Assembly: GCA_964598225.1 (NCBI GenBank)
Contig: CAZRBG010000027.1
Span: 6,192-70,191 of the forward strand
Length of the DNA: 64,000 nucleotides
Origin: SG8-4 sp964598225
GTDB lineage: Bacteria > Planctomycetota > Phycisphaerae > Sedimentisphaerales > Anaerobacaceae
Direction: 5' to 3'
Position numbers and translations under genes: made by a program. Shown one piece after another: positions 50,724 to 59,868 of the stretch (its first letter is position 1; every line of letters begins with the position of its first letter). Under the pieces are notes generated by a model. The model was not told the origin of the DNA. It searched no databases and saw only the letters and a list, made by a program, of their open reading frames with translations.

Positions 50724-51512
50724 ATGAACGTTATTGCAATAGACATTGGAAATACGAATATTGACGTAGGCTTCTATCTTGAAGACGAGGAAAAGTCTAT
50801 CATCTCTATCCCCGGCCGGTCGCGGACAAAGCTGGCCGACCACCTTAAATCGCTCTGGGAGCAGATACCCGTTGTCGAAGGCTCGACAGAGGAAAAACGC
50901 AACGGCGTGATCGTGGTCAGCAGCGTACATCCTGAATGGACTGGAGTGGTGCGAGAGATTGCTGCTGATGAACTTGGCGAGGAGATTTGCGTTATCGGTG
51001 AAGATATACCCCTTCCGATGAGGATGTGGGTGGATGAGCCGGACAGAGTCGGCACCGACAGGGTGGTTTCGGCCGCGGCGGCCTACGCCGTAGCAGAGCA
51101 AGCGGTGGTCGTCGCCGATTTCGGCACGGCTGTAACGATAGACCTCGTAGATGAGAACGGCATCTTCCTCGGGGGGGTTATATGCCCCGGTTTCGAAATC
51201 AGCGCCGAGACTCTGGAACAGAACACCGCCCAATTACCGAAGACGCAAATCCGCAAGCCGGATGCGCCATACGGCAAGAACACCGCCGATGCGATTAACT
51301 GCGGCCTGTACTATTCGGCAGTCGGAGCGCTGGAGGAAATCATAAGACGCTACGCTGAGATGATCGGCAAATGGCCCCAGACCGTCATCACCGGTGCGGC
51401 TGCAAAAACCATAAAGGACGACTGCCCTTTCATCGATTCGTTCGTGCCCAGTCTGGTCGTCAAAGGCATCGTCCTCGCCTACAAAAGACATCTGGCGCAA
51501 AGTGCAGTGTAA
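50724..51512 (+). CDS. coaX: Type III pantothenate kinase
   Basis: CoaX phosphorylates pantothenate, the first step to coenzyme A. The 262-residue protein has the actin-like fold motifs IAIDIGNTNIDVGF (phosphate 1), PDRVGTDRVVSAAAAYA, VVADFGTAVTIDLVDENG (phosphate 2, catalytic Asp) and TGAAAKTI (adenosine). I start it at the ATG of MNVIAIDIGNTN; sequence upstream is not conserved type. The mnmE-like gene follows after 28 bp. Confidence 0.93.
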   Translation: MNVIAIDIGNTNIDVGFYLEDEEKSIISIPGRSRTKLADHLKSLWEQIPVVEGSTEEKRNGVIVVSSVHPEWTGVVREIAADELGEEICVIGEDIPLPMRMWVDEPDRVGTDRVVSAAAAYAVAEQAVVVADFGTAVTIDLVDENGIFLGGVICPGFEISAETLEQNTAQLPKTQIRKPDAPYGKNTADAINCGLYYSAVGALEEIIRRYAEMIGKWPQTVITGAAAKTIKDDCPFIDSFVPSLVVKGIVLAYKRHLAQSAV

Positions 51513-51540
51513 GGGCGCCCGTGTGTTCGCTCGATAACCT

Positions 51541-52764
51541 ATGACTGTTCAAGCTGCATTAATGACCGGCAGAGGCGTTGGGGCAATATCTACCGTTGAA
51601 GTTGTAGGCGATTCGGCGTTAGACGTCATACGAGAAATATTCAAGCCAGCCGGAACGAAAATCGCCACCTTCGAGACGGGCCAAATCCTGCGTGGGACTA
51701 TCGTAGATGGAACCCAAGTCGTCGATCAGGTTACGCTTGGCTGCGAGAGCGCTGAGAACTTCGCGATTCACTGCCACGGCAACCCGGTTATCGTAGAGAT
51801 GATAATGGAGCTTCTGCAAAAGCATGGAGCGCAGCCGGTCGCATCAGAACAGTTGCTGGCCGAAACTCTAGCCGCAAAAGGACAATTAGACACAATTGCA
51901 ATCGAAGCCAGAATTGCCCAAGCAAAGGCCAGGACAATTGAGGGAACCAAGCTGATAGCAAATCAGATAAACGGCGGACTCGCTGAAAGGGCACAAAACT
52001 GGCTCGATGGGATAGATGGAGTCTCTCTCAATAAGATAAAAGCCGAAGCTGCCAAAATATTGCAGAATTCTCAAGCGGCCAAACTCATAATTTACGGGTG
52101 CACGGCGGTTCTGACGGGCCCTCCAAACAGCGGCAAGAGCACGCTGCTCAATTACCTGGCCGGTCGGAAAAAAGCAATCGTTACCGATATCAAAGGCACA
52201 ACCAGAGACTGGGTAGAAGCCGAATGCCAAATCGCCCCCCTGTCGGTTACTCTGATTGATACTGCGGGAATAGATGAGAACAATGGCGGGGCAAGCTCCA
52301 CCCTACACAATGCCACATGCTACGAGCAGCTAACCGGAGTCGAGCACACAATCGACCAAGCCGCACATGAAAGAACCGCCGAAATTCTGAAAATTTCCGA
52401 TCTTGTCCTGCTGGTTTTGGATCAGAGCCAGTCCACGTTGGAGCTTGACAGCGGTCTTCTGGGCCACATCTCGGAGAAAGAGGCCATAACAGTCCTGAAT
52501 AAATCCGACCTGCCGGGCAGGCTCGATGTCGCCCGCCTTCCGCATGCCTTGTCTGAACCTGTACGGATCAGCGCCAAAGAAGGCATGGGAATGGAAAACT
52601 TGAAGGAGAAAATCCGCCAAACATCCGGCACCTCTAATTTCGATTTGAAGCAATCCATCTGCTTTACACATCGTCAGGAAGAAGTGCTCGGTCAACTGAC
52701 TAAAGCTGAATCTGAGCAACAGGCCGCTTCAATTATTGCTGATTTAATCAGTGGTCGGACGTAG
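51541..52764 (+). CDS. Divergent MnmE/TrmE-like GTPase (with repeat-derived insert)
   Basis: A 407-residue GTPase of the MnmE type. It has an N-terminal formyl-THF-like region (ALMTGRGVGAISTVEV, AIHCHGNPVIVEM), helices, then the G domain: G1 GPPNSGKS (193-200), G2 KGTTRD, G3 DTAG (240-243), G4 NKSD. It ends ADLISGRT and lacks the conserved C-terminal CIGK-type cysteine tail used in tRNA wobble-uridine modification. It is therefore a paralog or degenerated MnmE, and the catalytic role in tRNA is doubtful. After G3, about residues 246-271 (ENNGGASSTLHNAT region) come from an inserted repeat and lie in switch II. A proper MnmE elsewhere in the genome would be expected. Confidence 0.75.
   Translation: MTVQAALMTGRGVGAISTVEVVGDSALDVIREIFKPAGTKIATFETGQILRGTIVDGTQVVDQVTLGCESAENFAIHCHGNPVIVEMIMELLQKHGAQPVASEQLLAETLAAKGQLDTIAIEARIAQAKARTIEGTKLIANQINGGLAERAQNWLDGIDGVSLNKIKAEAAKILQNSQAAKLIIYGCTAVLTGPPNSGKSTLLNYLAGRKKAIVTDIKGTTRDWVEAECQIAPLSVTLIDTAGIDENNGGASSTLHNATCYEQLTGVEHTIDQAAHERTAEILKISDLVLLVLDQSQSTLELDSGLLGHISEKEAITVLNKSDLPGRLDVARLPHALSEPVRISAKEGMGMENLKEKIRQTSGTSNFDLKQSICFTHRQEEVLGQLTKAESEQQAASIIADLISGRT
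52280..52308. repeat. GTAGGGTGG-type repeat inside the mnmE-like gene
   Basis: The reverse complement reads GTGTAGGGTGGAGCTTGCCC followed by CGCCATTGT. It matches the hairpin element at 48690 (GTAGGGTGGGGCTCGCCCCA, CCATTGT) with only three substitutions. In frame in the GTPase gene. Confidence 0.85.
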
Positions 52765-52837
52765 ACAGGTTATCATTGTTCAGATGTGTGGCTGTTCTCA
52801 ATCATGATCTTTCAGTCCTCACATATCAAAGCCACAA

Positions 52838-53177
52838 TTATTCGTCGAGAACATGCCGAATCCAGTGACTGCCGTTGCGTTTCATCTTCTCGACTTCCTC
52901 GGTGGTGTAGGGAAACACGTCGCAGCTTACAGACAGATTGTCAGAGATGAATTCCGGAATTCTGTCAAGGAAGCGCACTGCTTCGATTTAGGATTATCAA
53001 CAGATCCACGTCGCTTGCCGGGCCGAAGCTGTCGGTGGCGTAAGAGCCAAACAGCCCGACTCTTTTGACCTCCGGCCGAGTTCTTTTAAGTTCCGCGACA
53101 AAACGGCGTAATTGGCAGAAGACTTTGTCTCTATCCGCAAATACGACTTTCACCGAATCTAATGATTTCTTCGGCAT
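52838..53177 (-). pseudogene. Frameshifted MNT-domain nucleotidyltransferase
   Basis: The first frame starts with MPKKSLDSVKVVFADRD and has a nucleotidyltransferase site (GLFGSYATDSFGPASDVDLLI, G-S-x10-D-x-D) but stops early, after NRSSALP, at 52965. The missing C-terminus is present in another frame: FLDRIPEFISDNLSVSCDVF, PYTTEEVEKM and HWIRHVLDE, to a stop at 52838. The two frames join near 52970-52976, one base out of register. Corrected, it would have about 113 residues, normal for an MNT antitoxin-type protein. A real frameshift or an assembly error cannot be distinguished here. No HEPN partner is adjacent. Confidence 0.85.
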
Positions 53178-53286
53178 TTCTAATTGCCTCTTAGGCCTCG
53201 CTTTCGGTGTAATGACCGCCGGGCATTCCACTGTCAAAATCGTTCTCTCGAAAACATGGAAAGCGTATAAGTACAACACGGCGATC

Positions 53287-53679
53287 CTATAATATTACCC
53301 TCAGATTCAGGTTTTCTTCTATTGCGACGAAGTCCCTATCGCAATGCAATAAGGTAAGGTTGTTCTCAATACAAAACGTTGCTATGATGACATCTATTGT
53401 CTTTCTGACTGTCAATCCTTTTCTTCTCAAATCTCGATAATTCTTGGTACTCTTAACAGCCATGTGCTTACCAAGCATTTCCATAAACATGAAGGAATCA
53501 AGTAATTTCTTGGCATTGTTGTAGTCCTGGTCTCGTTTGAAACCCTGGAGAACCTCTGTAAAGATTAGATCGCCGACGACAATCAACTCATTGCTTAGAA
53601 GTGCATCCAACTGATTTGTCTGCTTAGTAATCTTACCGTTGAAATAATCGATCCAGACAGATGAGTCCACGAGTATCAT
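53287..53679 (-). CDS. vapC: VapC-type PIN-domain toxin
   Basis: A 130-residue PIN ribonuclease with the classic acidic residues: D5 and S7 in ILVDSSVWIDYF, E42 in LIFTEVLQGF, D96 in KTIDVIIATFC and D115 in LLHCDRDFVAI. The start overlaps the vapB stop by four bases. A typical toxin-antitoxin layout with antitoxin first. Confidence 0.92.
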   Translation of the reverse strand: MILVDSSVWIDYFNGKITKQTNQLDALLSNELIVVGDLIFTEVLQGFKRDQDYNNAKKLLDSFMFMEMLGKHMAVKSTKNYRDLRRKGLTVRKTIDVIIATFCIENNLTLLHCDRDFVAIEENLNLRVIL

Positions 53680-53870
53680 TTATCCGTTCTCATTTTACTC
53701 AGGTTGCCCGTCCACTTAAGTTTCCCACGAAAGCTTCTTGCGTTCTTCTGTTGGTTTAGCTGCACGAGCAGTTTCAATCCCTCCTCGATAGCTTTCTTCT
53801 TGGTCTTATAGCCGGAAAGCTCAAGGGCCTTTTTTACCAAATCGTCGTCAAGTACAACGTTTGTTCTCAT
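53676..53870 (-). CDS. vapB: VapB-type antitoxin
   Basis: A 64-residue antitoxin: a ribbon-helix-helix-like N-terminus MRTNVVLDDDLVKKALEL and the conserved helix GYKTKKKAIEEGLKLLVQL, then a basic flexible tail that would bind VapC (RSFRGKLKWTGNLSKMR). Its stop overlaps the vapC start (ATGA). Confidence 0.9.
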   Translation of the reverse strand: MRTNVVLDDDLVKKALELSGYKTKKKAIEEGLKLLVQLNQQKNARSFRGKLKWTGNLSKMRTDK

Positions 53871-53992
53871 TGCTGAGTCTCCCTAAATGTGTAATATATT
53901 TGCAATAATACACATTCCGTGGGAGTCATGCAAGGAGAATCTTTTCAATCGCTGACTTGTTAAACGCTACAGGCTGTGTATAATCCTTATCC

Positions 53993-56620
53993 ATGGCCCC
54001 GAAGACTGAAAAACTGACTCCTGCCATGAAGCAGTTTCACAAGTTCAAGCAGATGCACCCGGACTGCATCCTGTTTTTTCGCATGGGCGACTTCTACGAG
54101 ACGTTCTACGAGGATGCGAAGATTTGTTCTAAGGTGCTTGGACTGACTCTTACCAGCCGCAATAAGGGGACCAACCCGATCCCGCTGGCAGGTGTGCCTT
54201 ATCATGCCGTCGACGGATACGTCAAGAAAATGCTCCAGGCCGGCTACCGCGTTGCCGTCTGCGAGCAGGTCGAGAATCCCAAGACGGCAAAGGGTGTGGT
54301 CAAACGCGACGTTGTGCGCATCGTTACGCCAGGCACGCTCACTGACGACGTCTTGCTCGACGCAAAGCAGGACAACTTTCTCTGTGCTGTCAGCCTGGGA
54401 ACGAAGAGCCAGGCCGTAATTAGCTGGGTGGATATTTCCACCGGGCATTTCTTCGTTCAGGAGCTGCCGGAATCGAGACTACTCGATGAGTTGCTGCGCC
54501 TTTCGCCGGCTGAGTGCCTGCTGGCCGACAGGCGAGGAGAGTTGTTCGAGGCCGAGACAAAAAAGCTCGCCAGAGACATCACCCAATTGACTAATGCGGT
54601 TGTAACCGAGCGTCCCGGCTGGTATTTCGATCCCTATCAGGCAAAACAGCGCCTGCTCAAGCATTTCGGCACCGCCACGCTCGAAGGTTTCGGCATCGGT
54701 GACAACGATGAATATCTTGTCCCGCCGGCCGGTGCAATCATTGAGTACCTTGCCGAAACTCAAAAGACCACGCTCGGGCATATTCAGAGCCTCAAGAAGG
54801 TCAATCAGCAGAATTTTCTGCAGGTCGATCCGTCCTCGTTGCGATCTCTGGAAATACTGCGCACCATCCGCTCCGAGAGCAGGAAAGGCTCTCTCCTTGA
54901 CAGCATTGACGAGACGATGACCGGCATGGGCGCCCGCATGTTTCGCAACTGGCTTTGTATGCCACTGTGCGACGTTGCAGCCATCGAGCAGCGACAGGAC
55001 GCCATCGAGGAAATTATGGATGCCGGAGACAAGCTGACTGACATGAGAAGGCTGCTCTCGAACGTATTCGACACTGAGCGGATTGCAGCGAGAATCAGCA
55101 CGTTCCGCGCATCGCCGAGGGATTTGGTTGCACTTACGGCTACATTGCGACAGATACCCCTTCTAAGGGAAAACCTGGAGGAATTTGAGGCCAAACTGCT
55201 CGCGAATCTGGCCGAAAGATGCGACAGCATGGATGAACTGGCCGATCTGCTTGAATCAGCTATAGTACCCGAGCCGCCCACGCATCTGCGCGACGGCGGC
55301 GTGATAAAAGCGGACTTCTCCGAAGAACTGGACCGGCTTAGATCGATCTCCAAAGACGGCCAAAGCTGGCTCAGGAATTACCAGCAGGAGCAGGCCCGAC
55401 GGACGGGAATCGCGAACCTGAAGCTGGGTTACAACAAGGTTTTCGGCTACTATATCGAAGTCAATCACACATCAGCGGACAAAGTCCCCGCCGACTACGT
55501 CCGCAAGCAGACCATAAAAAACGCCGAGCGCTACATCACCGAGGAGTTGAAGGAATACGAGACCCAGGCCCTCAGCGCCGAGGAAAAGGCGCTCGAATTG
55601 GAGCAACAGCTTTTCGATCAGCTTAGGCGACAGGCGGCACAATATATAAGCCGCCTTCAGGCCCTTGCCGAGACCGTCGCTCAGTGCGACTGTCTGGCGG
55701 CGCTCGCATACCTTGCTATGCGGCGAAACTATATTCGACCGAAGATCACCGATGGCGGTGAGCTTATCATTCACGAAGGTAAACATCCGGTCCTTGCCGA
55801 AACGCTCGGCGCCGAGTTTGTGCCGAACGACCTCGAACTGGGCGACACATCGGGCGATATTCTTGTAATCACAGGTCCGAACATGAGCGGCAAGAGCACT
55901 TATATTCGCCAGATTGCCCTTCTTGTGCTGATGGCGCAAACCGGATCATTCATACCGGCAAACAAAGCCGAAATCGGCCTGGTCGACAGGATTTTCACGC
56001 GCGTCGGCGCATCGGACGAACTGGTCCGCGGCCAATCGACATTCATGGTCGAAATGACCGAGACGGCAAACATCATCAACAACGCGACTTACAGGTCGCT
56101 GGTAATCCTCGACGAAGTAGGGCGAGGCACGAGCACGTACGATGGGCTGTCTCTCGCCTGGGCGGTAACAGAGCATCTGGCCAACAAACTCAAATGCCGG
56201 ACACTGTTCGCAACGCACTATCACGAGTTGACCGAACTGTCCGAGCTGCTCGAGAACGTCAAGAATTGCAACGTCGCCGTCCGCGAATGGATGGACGAAG
56301 TCGTCTTTCTGCACAAGATCCTTCCCGGCGGCACAGACAAGAGCTACGGCATCCACGTAGCGAAGCTGGCCGGCGTGCCCCCGGCGATTCTGGAAAGGTC
56401 GAAAGAAATCCTCGAGGAACTCGAAAGCACGTTCCAGAAGGAAGCCACCGGCGAGCAACTCGCACGGCACAAAACGAGAGAATCGGACGGCGACAGCCTC
56501 TTCGTCCAAAAGCACAAATCCGTTCTCGACAAACTTGCCTTAACCGACGTCAACAATCTGACCCCTATCGAGGCGATAAACCTGCTCAACGAAATCAAGA
56601 CGGAAATCAATGAAGACTGA
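53993..56620 (+). CDS. mutS: DNA mismatch repair protein MutS
   Basis: MutS recognises mismatches and, with MutL, starts repair. An 875-residue MutS1-type protein. The mismatch-reading F-x-E motif is F34-Y35-E36 (FFRMGDFYETFYEDA). Connector, lever and clamp follow (RQTIKNAERYITEELKEYE). The ATPase domain has Walker A GPNMSGKSTYIRQI at about 628-641, the TFMVEMTETANI loop, Walker B SLVILDEVGRGTSTYDG and FATHYHELTEL. The C-terminal dimer helix is present (LTPIEAINLLNEIKTEI). Complete. The ATG is chosen because MAPKTEKLTPAMKQF is standard MutS N-terminal sequence. Confidence 0.97.
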   Translation: MAPKTEKLTPAMKQFHKFKQMHPDCILFFRMGDFYETFYEDAKICSKVLGLTLTSRNKGTNPIPLAGVPYHAVDGYVKKMLQAGYRVAVCEQVENPKTAKGVVKRDVVRIVTPGTLTDDVLLDAKQDNFLCAVSLGTKSQAVISWVDISTGHFFVQELPESRLLDELLRLSPAECLLADRRGELFEAETKKLARDITQLTNAVVTERPGWYFDPYQAKQRLLKHFGTATLEGFGIGDNDEYLVPPAGAIIEYLAETQKTTLGHIQSLKKVNQQNFLQVDPSSLRSLEILRTIRSESRKGSLLDSIDETMTGMGARMFRNWLCMPLCDVAAIEQRQDAIEEIMDAGDKLTDMRRLLSNVFDTERIAARISTFRASPRDLVALTATLRQIPLLRENLEEFEAKLLANLAERCDSMDELADLLESAIVPEPPTHLRDGGVIKADFSEELDRLRSISKDGQSWLRNYQQEQARRTGIANLKLGYNKVFGYYIEVNHTSADKVPADYVRKQTIKNAERYITEELKEYETQALSAEEKALELEQQLFDQLRRQAAQYISRLQALAETVAQCDCLAALAYLAMRRNYIRPKITDGGELIIHEGKHPVLAETLGAEFVPNDLELGDTSGDILVITGPNMSGKSTYIRQIALLVLMAQTGSFIPANKAEIGLVDRIFTRVGASDELVRGQSTFMVEMTETANIINNATYRSLVILDEVGRGTSTYDGLSLAWAVTEHLANKLKCRTLFATHYHELTELSELLENVKNCNVAVREWMDEVVFLHKILPGGTDKSYGIHVAKLAGVPPAILERSKEILEELESTFQKEATGEQLARHKTRESDGDSLFVQKHKSVLDKLALTDVNNLTPIEAINLLNEIKTEINED

Positions 56621-56798
56621 CCGGAAGATGAAAAAAACATTTGTAATAGAGCGAACTTGTCGGTTTCAATAGGGATATGTAAAGCCAGATTTCGGCAGGA
56701 ACCATAATTACAAGGATGCAGGGTGTGCACTGCACACCTTCCAGGCGCATAGGGAGTGGGCTGTGCTCATCCTGTGTATTTTGAAAGGACGAAATACT

Positions 56799-57617
56799 AT
56801 GAAAAGTGCCATTATCTCGAAACTTCTGATTTTCTGTTTGTCTGCGGTGCTGCTGGCGGGTTGTTCGGAAGTTGAGATCACCGGAAGAAAACAGCTCAAC
56901 TTTGTTCCAAGCTCGACGATGCATTCGATGAGCTTCGACGCCTATGATGAGTTCTTGTCGCAGCACAAGCTCAGCACGGACGCCGAAAAGACCCAGATGG
57001 TCAAGCGAGTAGGCGGCAGGATTCAAAGAGCCGTCGAAGATTACGCCGCCCGAAACGGCATTGAAGACAAACTGAACGGCTATCAGTGGGAATTTAACCT
57101 GGTCGAAGATCCCAACGTCAATGCCTGGGCCATGCCCGGCGGCAAAGTCGTCATCTATACCGGCATCCTGCAAGTGGCGCAGGATGAGACCGGTCTGGCG
57201 GTGGTAATGGGCCACGAAATCGCGCACGCCTTTGCCAAACATGGCGCCGAAAGAATGAGTCAGGGCCTTCTCGTGCAGATGGGCGGCGTGGCCCTCTCGA
57301 CGGCGCTGGACAAATACCCCCAGAAGACGAAGGCCCTGTTCATGCAGTCTTACGGCGTCGGCACGCAGCTCGGTATCCTGCTTCCCTATAGCAGAACCCA
57401 TGAGAGCGAAGCCGACCACCTTGGCCTGATATTCATGGCGATGGCCGGCTACGATCCCCGGCAGGCGCCGGCATTCTGGGAAAGAATGGCCGCACAAAGC
57501 AAGGGAGGCGCCCCGCCGGAGTTCCTCAGCACCCACCCCGCCCATGAAACAAGAATCCAGGACCTTAAAGCTCTGATACCCGATGCGATGACGTATTACC
57601 GTCAGGCTCAGCCGTAG
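56799..57617 (+). CDS. M48-family zinc metallopeptidase lipoprotein
   Basis: A 272-residue protein with a lipoprotein signal: lipobox LLAGC with the modified cysteine at 22. The zinc site is H139-E-x-x-H143 in MGHEIAHAFAKHGAERM, with the third ligand in ESEADHLGLIFMAMAGYDP. The chain reads on as TGRKQLNFVPSST and NAWAMPGGKVVIYTG. Similar to the LoiP/YggG/BepA-like periplasmic M48 proteases that degrade misfolded outer-membrane proteins. The ATG has AAAGGA upstream. A repeat element follows the stop codon. Confidence 0.9.
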   Translation: MKSAIISKLLIFCLSAVLLAGCSEVEITGRKQLNFVPSSTMHSMSFDAYDEFLSQHKLSTDAEKTQMVKRVGGRIQRAVEDYAARNGIEDKLNGYQWEFNLVEDPNVNAWAMPGGKVVIYTGILQVAQDETGLAVVMGHEIAHAFAKHGAERMSQGLLVQMGGVALSTALDKYPQKTKALFMQSYGVGTQLGILLPYSRTHESEADHLGLIFMAMAGYDPRQAPAFWERMAAQSKGGAPPEFLSTHPAHETRIQDLKALIPDAMTYYRQAQP

Positions 57618-57667
57618 GGTGGGGCTTGCCCCAACACCAAAGATCGATGGGTCAAGGCGCACCCTAC
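57614..57667. repeat. GTAGGGTGGGGCT element with inverted ends
   Basis: GTAGGGTGGGGCTTGCCCCA at the left end and CACCCTAC at the right end form one palindromic unit of about 54 bp. Same sequence as in 48690 and inside the mnmE-like gene. It begins on the stop codon of the M48 gene and lies between that gene and the lyase gene. Confidence 0.85.
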
Positions 57668-57704
57668 CGCGACAGAAGAATGTTATATGGAAGGAGAATA
57701 CACC

Positions 57705-59858
57705 ATGATTTCGCGTTGCCGTAAGGTTGTTCCTGCTGTATTTTTGTTGCTGATCCTGTCGGCCGCTTATGGTGAGCAACTCCCCGATTGGACTGAAAAG
57801 ATTCGCACGGACCATCCGAGGCTTTTTTTCAACTCCGACACGTGGCCAGACGTGAAGCAGCGGGCTCTCGGCGCCGAGCGCGAGTGGTATGAATACATCA
57901 AGCGGCGAGTCGACCGACTGAAAAGAGAGTCAGGCGATAAAGTTGAATCGAGAGAGCTTGGGCCGCAGGCGGCGCGGGCGGCATTCGTTTACCGAATGAC
58001 GGGCAACGAACAGTATCGGGATCTCGCGAAGAGGTGTCTTGAGAGAAGTCTGAGCTTTTACGAGGAATGCTTCGAGCAGAAAAAGTCGGTCAACTGGTAT
58101 TCGACCTCACGCGTTCACGCCGCGCTGGCATGGGATTGGCTTTACAACGATCTTAGTGACGCCGAGCGCCGAAAATACATGTCTCGGCTCATCCGCGTCA
58201 TCAACAAAGTGGTCAAGGCCCGACCTGCTATCTACAGAGAGAATATGTCCGGCTACAGTACGGGCTTCTACGGCGTCAAGAACTGCCTCTGGTTCATCGG
58301 CTGCACGGCTTTCGGCACAGGCATTGAAACCGACCTGGTGAACGAGTGGCTCGTCTGGGGAAACGATGAGAACAGAAAATTGCTCGAATATCGCAAGAAG
58401 GCTCGTGGCGACGACGGCGGCGGCGCATCGGCCACGCTGGGTTACGTCTTTGGGGCCTATCCCTGGTCGGAGCAGAATTTTTTCTATACCTGGCTCTCGG
58501 CTACGGGTGAGAATATCGCGCCCAACTGGCCCGGCAGCGCCATGCTGGCTAACTACGTCATCTGGAACTGGATCGCCGCCGATCCACACCCCCTGGAATT
58601 CGGCTATGGCGACACGCCGCACACCACCAACCGACTACCCGCCGGCCGGCTATACACCCACATGGCAAACATCCGGCATCTGCACGGCGAGGCGGCACCG
58701 CAGGCCGCTGCTCTTGCCAGGCATATCCAGCAAATCCTGCCGCGTCAATCATATTCCAGCACCTGGTTCATCTACCCTTTCCTGCTGTCCAGGATGGAAA
58801 GCTCGCCCGAGCCATTCGCCCCGGAAGATTTGCCTAATGCAAGGCACTTCGATAACATGGGACAGATATTCATGCGATCCGGCACGAGAAAAGACGACAC
58901 GTACTGCCTCTTTTCCTGCGGCGGCATCCTGACCCAGCATCGCCACTACGACGCTCTGAATTTCGTGATCTATCATCGCGGCTTCCTGGCTCTCGATTCC
59001 GGTACGCGGTACAAGGAGTTCGATAATGGCCAGCATCTTGCCAACTATTTCGCCCAGACGGTTGCGCACAACTGCGTGGTTATCCACCAGCCGGGTGAGC
59101 CGCCCGCGCGATACTGGGGCGGCACAGTGGAAGGCAATCACGGCGGCCAGCACAAACAGCTTGGCTCGGTGGTTAAAGCATTCGAGACTAACCGCGACTA
59201 CGTCTACGTCGCCGCCGATGCCACTCGATGCTATCAACACGGAGGACGGAACAACCTTCCTGAAAAGTGCAGTCTCGTCACACGCCAGATGGTTTTTATT
59301 ATCCCGAATCACTTTGTAATCTTCGACCGCGTCGCGACGACCGACGCTTCGTACCGTAAGGACTGGCTGATCCACACTGCGCATGAACCGGAGATTTCAG
59401 GTAGTACCATCCGGGCCGATCACCGCGAGGGAAGGATGCTCTGCAGGACGTTGCTGCCCGCCGATGCCACACTGAGGCCGGTAGGCGGCCCCGGCAAAGA
59501 ATTCAGAGCCGCAGGCAAAAACTGGGACATAGTCTCTGAAGGACTCAAACCTGAGAGTCTGGCCCTGATGGGACAATGGCGTGTAGAGGTCACGCCCGAC
59601 AGTCCGCGCAAGAGCGACGTTTTCCTTCACGTCATTCAGGTTGGCGACCAGCAGCTCGAAGCAATGGACGAGACCAGCCTGCTCAGAGAGGACGATATGT
59701 GTGGCGTTCGCCTAACCAGCGACGACATGACATGGGAGATCACGTTCAATTCCACCGGTGAATTGGGCGGACACATCAAACGCTCCGGCAGATCACGAAA
59801 GATCGACGCGAAGTTAGTCACAACCGTCCAAAAGCAATCCGGGATAAACGCCAATTAG
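57705..59858 (+). CDS. Secreted heparinase II/III-family polysaccharide lyase-like protein
   Basis: A 717-residue secreted protein. The signal peptide is at 1-22. An alpha-helical toroid follows (about 40-370; HPRLFFNSDTWPDVKQRALG, VHAALAWDWLYNDLSDAERR, WSEQNFFYTWLSATG). The C-terminal beta-sandwich carries the family signature GGILTQHRHYDALNFVIYHR, with GFLALDSGTRY and NYFAQTVAHNCVVIHQPGE. PL12/PL15/PL17/PL21-like enzymes of this fold cut uronic-acid polysaccharides (heparin, alginate). Which one cannot be told. ATG with AAGGAG eight bases upstream. No other lyases in this window. Confidence 0.85.
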   Translation: MISRCRKVVPAVFLLLILSAAYGEQLPDWTEKIRTDHPRLFFNSDTWPDVKQRALGAEREWYEYIKRRVDRLKRESGDKVESRELGPQAARAAFVYRMTGNEQYRDLAKRCLERSLSFYEECFEQKKSVNWYSTSRVHAALAWDWLYNDLSDAERRKYMSRLIRVINKVVKARPAIYRENMSGYSTGFYGVKNCLWFIGCTAFGTGIETDLVNEWLVWGNDENRKLLEYRKKARGDDGGGASATLGYVFGAYPWSEQNFFYTWLSATGENIAPNWPGSAMLANYVIWNWIAADPHPLEFGYGDTPHTTNRLPAGRLYTHMANIRHLHGEAAPQAAALARHIQQILPRQSYSSTWFIYPFLLSRMESSPEPFAPEDLPNARHFDNMGQIFMRSGTRKDDTYCLFSCGGILTQHRHYDALNFVIYHRGFLALDSGTRYKEFDNGQHLANYFAQTVAHNCVVIHQPGEPPARYWGGTVEGNHGGQHKQLGSVVKAFETNRDYVYVAADATRCYQHGGRNNLPEKCSLVTRQMVFIIPNHFVIFDRVATTDASYRKDWLIHTAHEPEISGSTIRADHREGRMLCRTLLPADATLRPVGGPGKEFRAAGKNWDIVSEGLKPESLALMGQWRVEVTPDSPRKSDVFLHVIQVGDQQLEAMDETSLLREDDMCGVRLTSDDMTWEITFNSTGELGGHIKRSGRSRKIDAKLVTTVQKQSGINAN

Positions 59859-59868
59859 CCACAGTTTC

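Noticed and set aside
56607..57815. 402-residue open frame on the minus strand
   Set aside because: Shadow of the M48 protease gene and its flanks; no recognisable motif.
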